Assembly (NCBI GenBank): GCA_958299035.1
Contig: CATQJL010000112.1
Location: 13,554,880 to 13,618,879, forward strand
Direction: 5' to 3'
DNA length: 64,000 nucleotides
Source: Cylicocyclus nassatus
Taxonomy: Eukaryota > Nematoda > Chromadorea > Rhabditida > Strongylidae
Part shown: one piece after another, positions 57,809-64,000 of the stretch
Position numbering within the stretch: the first letter of the stretch is position 1
How the letters are laid out: each line of letters starts with the position of its first letter
Position numbers and translations under genes: made by a program
Notes under the pieces: model-generated
Seen by the model: the letters and a program-made list of their open reading frames with translations, nothing else
The model's database searches: none
Told to the model about the DNA's origin: nothing

Positions 57809-58757
57809 TGGTGCTGTGTATTAGTCTCATCTATCGTTGAGTTCTTTTTTTTTCTTGCGATGAGCAAAAAAAAACACACAGCCTTCTTGTATTGCCTAAC
57901 ATCTACCCCATTGCGTATTAGAAATCGGACTTTTTTCGCGTCTGTACATTTGATGATAGAAACTGATGCAGCCTGATACGCTCTCATTTACCATTCCTAT
58001 AAGCATATAATAAGGAAAGCAGCAATTTTGTGTGGTGCAAAAATTACAAACTGAACAGCTTCTATGATGTCGCGGCTGTTTTTGCTGGCTAAATCAAGAC
58101 ACCTGTAATTTGATTTGATCGTATACCTCTTCATTCGCCTCTGAGAAGTAAAGAAGTCAAAGGCTTTAGAATAAGAATACCACAGCAAAGTATCAAAATT
58201 AGTGATTGTTGTGATATTAAATAGTTGTAAGTGTGATGTGTTTTGAGATTCAATGGATCTTACCCTTGCTAGCAGGACGGGAGCCTATCATATCATGCTT
58301 TCACATTATTCGTAAATTGTCTGGTGGTTATGACGACTTCGAATTTGATTGCTCTATTGCTTTACATTACCACACACCGCACAAAATTTCCCTGCTTGTC
58401 TCGGAAAGCACGATCCGTTAATTTCTCCAGATCGCGGTGATTTCCCTCAGAATGTATGGATTCTTAATCAGCAAGAAACATCGTACTCAACTCATCAAGG
58501 TGGGTGGTTTGGTATGTTGGCTTACCGTAAACCCCGGGGTAAGATAGGTGTACGATAAAAAAGGAATTTTAAAATTCATGAGGGAGAGTAATCGATGGTT
58601 TGGGTGGTAGTTAGCATAACTAAAAGTAAACATGCAGTGATGATGTCTATATTATTGTCATTTCTCTCTTTTGTTTGTTGAGCTGCAAATTGCACCTTTA
58701 CTACCCCACTTTCACATATAAAACGCGCGAGGGATTTTTTTCCAAAATCGACCAAAC

Positions 58758-58829
58758 ATGCCAAAGGACTTTGCGGATCGTTCCAGACACTTTGAAGCGT
58801 CTGAGCAGCTTCTCAAGAAATTAAAAAAG
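58758..58829 (+). CDS. Possible first exon, product unknown
   Basis: A TATAAAA box (~58717) lies ~40 bp before ATG 58758. The frame reads MPKDFADRSRHFEASEQL and ends phase 0 at a GT donor (AAAAAG|GTGCGC). No downstream exon is visible before the foldback at 59026. A nearby exon-like block at ~58434-58540 (GDFPQNVWILNQQETSYS, donor GGG|GTAAGA) cannot be linked to it. Confidence 0.25.
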
Positions 58830-59025
58830 GTGCGCCTTGTACGCCTGAAATTAGAGTGCTAAAAGCGCGTGTGTAGGTATAGGTACAGGACACGACTATT
58901 GTATTCAGCAGATCGAGCCCTCCCCCCGCCCCACGAAGCCAAAAAAATCAATTTCTGACGTACGCCTACCGTACCTGGGAAATTAGCGGTATACTTATTA
59001 TAATAAATTCGCCCCAATGAGCTGA

Positions 59026-59478
59026 CAAGGGAATGGTCAGAAGTCGAAGTGGTCAATCCATACAAGCTGCATACCATTAGATGCACCATGGAACGCTGAC
59101 TCTAAATCTGTCTTCCTTATCTGCAGAGCGCTTTTGTGGACAAAATCATAAGCCGTTGAAGGCCATTATTTTGCTAAGAAATTGTGCGTGTAAAGTGCAA
59201 ACTTGGCCGTACAAAGCCATTCTCGGCTCGTTGTTGGACCAAAACATACAACTAGGTCACTTCACGTGACTCGTACCTAGAGGTGAGCTGAAAGAGCAAT
59301 AATGTGCCTAATTTCGCAATTTTTGTATACGGTTTTTCCGCAGTAAGGCTGCTCATAACTTCGCCTACAAAGGCGCTCTGCAGATATGGAAGACAGATTT
59401 GAAATCAGCATTTTATGCTGCATCGAACGGTATGCAGTTTGTATGGATTGGCCACTTCGACTTCTGACCATTCCCTTG
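59026..59478. repeat. 453-bp foldback element (GGTCAGAAGT family), copy 2
   Basis: Ends CAAGGGAATGGTCAGAAGT and ACTTCTGACCATTCCCTTG, perfectly complementary. The arms extend inward ~200 bp (GCATACCATTAGATGCA / TGCATCGAACGGTATGC). Confidence 0.8.
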
Positions 59479-59679
59479 TGAGCACAATGCTTTTTTCGGA
59501 TTCAAAATCTATGCTTTCAAAGAAGGTTATGGCTATAGTCCGAAAATTCCGCAGAATCCCGGAATGTCGCAGATTTTCGGAAATTTCGCAGAAGTCCGCG
59601 ATATTCACGAAGGTTTTGCACCTTTTGTGAGCGGTGTTGTAGTGGTCTAAGTTGGAAAGGACTGAAAATTGAATTCTAA

Positions 59680-61026
59680 GGCCCGTATGCACGTACATCC
59701 CCGCGGGGAGGGGATGTGCGCTTAACCATTGAAATGATCCCCGCTAGGGATCCCCTCCCCTCCCCGCGCGAACCCCCGTATGCACAAAGACAATATCGTA
59801 CAAGGGATCCCCTGTGGGGAGAGGAAGTGAACCCTCTTATGCACAAGAGGGGATCAAGCGGGGAGATCACCTTGCTTTCAAATTTTCTATGAAAAACTCT
59901 TTCTTATTTCATATTTTGACTGATCTTCATCTCCTCACTTCAATTAATTTAGGGTTGCGGAATGTGCGTATGCAGTGACTGCGCTCGGGGCGCTAAAAAT
60001 GATTTTTTCTACTCCCATTATGTTCCTGCTTTCTTGGATGCTGCCCACTTTCGTTCATGCTGCTCCATTTCAGCGTCAAAATGTTGAACTATAGAAGTTG
60101 ATGTGTCTCTGCAAGGGAATGGGTAGAAGACGTTATGCTGCCGAAGAGGGGGGGGGGTGCCGCGAGGACGCTCAAAGCAGTATTTCAACACATAACAGAA
60201 GCTGCAAATTGTGCCAGCTCTCCATAAACGCTGTAACTATCAGCTGCATATCGTCGTTTATCCCAGGGGAATGATCCCCAGCAGCCATCCCTGCTATGCA
60301 CAAGGGGAACGCTGGGGAGGGGATCACTCCCCGGGGATTTCTACTCAGAAATAGGCAAATATGCTACTTTCTAGATTTTTTCGAGGCAGCTTATGTTAAA
60401 AAAACAAGATAATGGCAACGTGTCATGAAATATGAAAGTTACAGTGTGCTTATTCAGCCTATATAATTAAAACTATTATGTTATATGAAAAATGCGCAAA
60501 TTTCCTGAATGATCAAGAACTCCTACAAATAATCGAAATTGGCAGCTATTGTTGCTCGGATTTCTTCTCAAGAGGCGAATATAGAAAAGAAAGACAAATT
60601 GCAAGCCACAGGTCGCTGAGAGAAGAACCCGGCTTTCAAAGAAAATCCTCCATCAAAATGAACGAAATGCTTGGTAATGACTGAGCAGAACCAGAATATC
60701 CGCGTCTCTGGCATGATCTACACCATCGAACCCCTACTTCGTTGCAGGGGATGTCGATCCCCTCCCCGCGTTATTGAGTTGAATTCGCGCATACGGGGTT
60801 CGAGTGGGGGAAGGGAAGGGATCCCCTCCCCCATTCGAACCCCGTATGCACTGGGGTTCGCTCGATCAATACCTCTAAAACCGTTCACATCATCCCCGCT
60901 TAGGTGCAGGGGAGGGGATCGCTCCCCTCCCCTCTGTCATGGCGGGGTTCGGCGGAGGGGATCGTTCCCCTGGGGATCCAGCTCCCCTCCCCTCCCCAGC
61001 GGGGACGTACGTGCATACGGGCCTAA
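59680..61026. mobile_element. 1.35-kb foldback rich in GGGGATCC motifs
   Basis: Ends AGGCCCGTATGCACGTACAT and ACGTACGTGCATACGGGCCT. Inside both ends and at ~60260-60340 are clusters of GGGGATCC / GGATCCCC, CCTCCCC and GTATGCAC words in both orientations, giving many local hairpins. The AT-rich middle holds a 68-codon frame (60478-60684, starting MLYEKCANFLNDQEL) of unknown meaning. Confidence 0.75.
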
Positions 61027-61843
61027 AGAAGTATTGGCAAAGCAAAATAAAACCGCAGACGACTATTTTTGATTTAAATACGGTGCAAAAGTAGCGTAAT
61101 CTTTCATAAAAAATTTTTTCTGATAATGATTTGGGCTCGCAGAGCACTGTGAGCCTTTTTGTATGTTCCATGTTCTCTCTTTTCCAAATCCAACATAAGC
61201 ATTTCGATCGTGTTTTTATATAATGTTTCCCAGACTCAGCTTTCCACTATGGTATAGTGAACTTCTTATAATGTAATTGCGCAGATTTCAGCAAAATTAA
61301 TGTCACCCATGACAATGAATTGAGCCGTCCTCTGTTGAAATCTATAGAGCTCAGTCTGCTTTTTTCGATAAGCCTAACTAGAGAGAAAACACCAAGAAAC
61401 AGTTATTGCGGAGTGAGATTTACTTTGGTCGCAGGTGCGGAAAACATTGTCTGGTCCCACGAAGTGGTCGCTCGTTATAATCGTGTGCATATTTATAGCG
61501 AAACTGATTTTTGCAAGGAAAAATCTAGAAGTTTCTTATGGGCTGATGAGGGAAAAGAAATTGAAAAAATGTAGCAAAGGTCACAGAGACAGAGAGGTAG
61601 CTTACGCAATCCAGACTGCGATTTTGTTCCCATTTTTTATTCTGAGTTAATTGAATCTTGGGTATTATAAGCTAAACCATGCTTTTATGAATTACAACTC
61701 TCATCAGAGTAATTTCAGGAGGTTATGAGGAATGTCGCAGCAAATAAATTTGAATTTACTCCTTTTTCTCGCCATTACTTGAATTCAAATTATTAATTTC
61801 AATCAATTTTGATTTGAAAATCAACGAAGTCGCCATCAAGTGT
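61027..61843. other. Stretch without recognised gene
   Basis: A 84-codon frame at 61320-61574 has no splice sites or recognisable motif; otherwise nothing seen. Confidence 0.3.
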
Positions 61844-61845
61844 AG

Positions 61846-62968
61846 GGTGTCTCATAATTTTCTACCGTTTTTCCTACAACTGTCGTCTATTTTTATTATA
61901 TTTTCCCTTCAATCAATGTGGTTTGGGTAATCTTTCGAAGGGAAAGCAAGCTCTACAAAAGGGCTGTAAAAAATCCGCACGAATCGTATTTCACTGGAAG
62001 CTTTACGCCAAAATTTTGATAGCAGTCGAAAACAGCCTTCCTCTTTGAAAAATCATAATTCCGCCATATTAAAAACTAGCTGGCTTACCCGGCTCCGCCG
62101 TATGTTCCGAATAGAAAATTCCATTTCTTAACCGATCCGGACCAAACTTGGCACACATACCCTTCGGGCCCCGGTGGGTGTCACAGTCCACTTTTCGTTA
62201 TCGATCGATGTCGATTTTATCGATTTTTTGCAAAATTTGAGCTACGGGGCTGGGAGTTGGCAGAGGGGTGTAATCGAGCATGCTGATCACCCCCGTGGGG
62301 GTGATCAGCATGCTCGATTACCCCCCTGTGCCAAATCCCAGCCCCGTAGCTCAAACTTTGCAAAAAAGTCGATAAAATCGATAAAAGTAACTCACGATTT
62401 TAAAAACTAATATTGTATTCGGAATCCCCATGCTCACTTACCCCCCTGTGCCAACTCCCAGCCCCGTAGCTCAAATTTTGCAAAAAAATCGATAAAAATC
62501 GATAAAATCGATATCGATCGATATGAAAAGTAGCCTATGACACCCGCCGGGGCCCGAAGTGTATGTGTGCCAAGTTTGGTCCGGATCGGTTAAGAAATGG
62601 AATTTTCTATTCGGAACATACGTACACACATACAGACAGACAGACAGATAGACAGACATACAGACAGACAGACAAACAGACATTCAGCTTTATATATAAG
62701 ATTCCTCATTTGTCCTAGCGTATGTTTGATACATCGCACATTCAACTATACTATTTCCGTACTTTTTCCATGGCTAGAAATAAAGAAAAAAAGAACGAGG
62801 TAAAATGGCAAACTCCGCCCTTAGACAACCTGAGCTCCTCCCACCCACGTGATCATTTGGTTCATATGACAAAAGTACGACCACGTATTTGTAAACTTTG
62901 AAGGTACCACAGTTCTCGAGAAATGCTGGTGTTTAAGGTAAAAACAGTAAAAAATTATGGGACACCCC
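61846..62968. mobile_element. TA-flanked MITE (GGGTGTCTCATAATTT family), interrupted by a Helitron
   Basis: Left GGGTGTCTCATAATTTTC after TA (61844-61845), right AAAAAATTATGGGACACCCC. Removing 62076-62701 leaves ~497 bp that aligns with 20997-21473 throughout (CAAGCTCTACAA, GATAGCAGTCGAAAAC, TCCATGGCT). Confidence 0.8.
62076..62701 (-). mobile_element. 626-bp non-autonomous Helitron with both ends
   Basis: On the minus strand it begins TCTTATATATAAAGCTG (62701 downward, preceded by A) and ends with the CGGC-GGA-GCCG hairpin and CTAG (62079-62076), followed by T. The interior has a CAGA microsatellite and shortened minisatellite units. The same subterminal CCGGACCAAACTTGGC block occurs as in the other copies. 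Confidence 0.88.
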
Positions 62969-63006
62969 AATATATATAGCGGTACAAATTCAAAAAATCT
63001 TTTCAC

Positions 63007-63701
63007 CTTCTTGCTTTGACGAAATGTCTCATACTCCGCTAGTGCAGGCTTGGGAGGATCAGTGACCTGAAATGATTTTACCAATTCGCCAATATTTTCT
63101 AGAACATCCTCAAAAGGCAGAGTGATAGCCCAACTCAATCACCTTGTTTTCACACCATTAATGTTTTTGCAGTTCCCCAAAATATAGACTCAATTTTTGT
63201 TTGTTTCCAGGATAAAAAACAAAGCAGAGATAATGCTGTTAAACTCACAAATGGGATGCTTTCGTTGATGACTTTTGCAATCTCAGTCTGAACAATTTCC
63301 GAGTGTTTTTCTTTCATCGCTTTATGTAGCTCCGTCAAGGACTCGCAGTGACATAAACCTAAACAAGTCAATCGACGATCAGAAATCTCTATTGAAATAG
63401 AAATTTATGGTCAAAACTTATGGAGAAGCTAATAGATCGCAAAAAAATGTTTTCAGTTCTGTAGTGCTCTTTTCCTTTTTAAAATATCGATGCAAAAAAC
63501 GGGTTGTAGATTTTGCACTTAATTTTTCCGCTTGAGAATCAAAATTTTTTTGAAAATACCGGATTTCTTAGCAGTCACGTGGAAATAAAAGCTGAAAATG
63601 AGAACTGATGCGAACAAGCGAGAATTGAAAATTAGGGAACGCTTACCGATGAAAAGAAGAACCATTATTTGTGAAGTCATAGCTGTCCATAGGTATTTCA
63701 T
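63007..63701 (-). CDS. Small secreted protein gene, apparent frameshift in exon 3
   Basis: Exon 1 63701-63647 encodes a signal-peptide-like start (MKYLWTAMTSQIMVLLFI; donor CG|GTAAGC). Exon 2 63358-63249 joins in phase (GTTTAG|) and reads CHCESLTELHKAMKEKHSEI, ending ESIPF|GTGAGT. Exon 3 begins near 63142 after AAACAAG. In the matching phase it gives ten codons then TGA. After a T-run (63112-63115) a different frame is coding-like (EDVLENIGELVKSF, PPKPALAEYETFRQSKK) to a donor-like AAG|GTGAAA at 63007. So either the protein stops early (~65 residues) or exon 3 has a 1-nt shift. The MITE at 61846-62968 sits just downstream. Family unknown. Confidence 0.5.
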
Positions 63702-63794
63702 TCGCAACATCCTTGTCTCGATATTTATATATGTGCGCATGACTTTACGGTTTATTATCCAACTTCGTTCGATGCGCGATGATTTATGACCCAC

Positions 63795-64000
63795 AAATGT
63801 GATTTCCGAAGATCATGTGTTCTAAGACCAATAGTTCAAAGTAGGTACCTTCCGAATGGTGGAGCAGGACCCCAGATTGTATGTTTTACATTAACCTACC
63901 TTGTGTTCTTGCCGCCAATATTCTCTTATGCAATTTGTTACATTTAAAAAAAAACAATTGTGTGCATTGTTTATCAATCAAACACCTTCTTCCTGTCTAG
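63795..64000. other. Right edge of the window, nothing recognised
   Basis: Upstream side of the minus-strand secreted-protein gene; may contain its promoter. No motif I can support. Confidence 0.3.

Noticed and set aside
58233..58560. Coding calls in three frames, including a receptor-like hydrophobic stretch and a possible fucosyltransferase-like exon
   Set aside because: All three frames look equally protein-like and only one donor is good, so no choice is justified.
1..64000. tRNA, rRNA or snRNA genes
   Set aside because: No cloverleaf with a GGTTCGAAT-type arm, rRNA core or snRNA motif was recognised; a covariance-model scan would be needed to exclude them.

Overview
The window looks like nuclear DNA of a nematode, probably a clade V strongylid such as a hookworm or relative (inference). 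The evidence is spliced genes with TTTCAG-type acceptors, a mix of ~47-50 bp and transposon-inflated introns, a trans-splice-like acceptor seven bases before a start codon, and Helitron, Tc1/mariner-type, hAT-like and BEL/Pao elements. I saw no bacterial operon, rRNA, tRNA or CRISPR array. All models were built by eye.

Host genes are few. The best are a 110-residue, three-exon single-pass membrane protein with six ectodomain cysteines (4927-6169, +) and a seven-exon gene of unknown product (20543-18033, -). The second has matching phase at every junction and carries three MITEs in its introns. A gene at 57265-56843 (-) has a decayed partial duplicate at 6708-6552. A secreted-protein gene starts at 63701 (-) and has an apparent 1-nt frameshift. 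Several single exon-like ORFs are listed at low confidence.

Layout. 1-4.7 kb: foldback and hAT-like debris. 4.9-6.7 kb: membrane-protein gene and pseudogene. 7.1-8.8 kb: a compact LTR retroelement with no pol. 9-15 kb: MITEs and exon-like fragments. 15.4-17.5 kb: a palindromic TA-flanked element split by a Helitron. 18-20.5 kb: host gene. 21-24 kb: MITEs and old repeat copies. 24.1-49.6 kb: a tandem array of a ~0.9-kb unit that is the main structure here. 50-64 kb: foldbacks, Helitrons and gene fragments.

The tandem array has been a landing pad for transposons. Inside its units are a 934-bp near-perfect palindrome, four copies of a ~0.8-kb TA-flanked element, a second mariner-like element, a hAT with a perfect 8-bp duplication, several MITEs, a 1.25-kb hAT-like foldback, and a 7.2-kb BEL/Pao element that keeps gag and protease but lacks reverse transcriptase and integrase. 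Comparing units gives empty sites, so the insertion order can be read. Two TA dinucleotides in the unit were hit repeatedly. I see no protein-coding defence or metabolic system; the unusual content is this nested repeat architecture and its potential for long double-stranded RNA.
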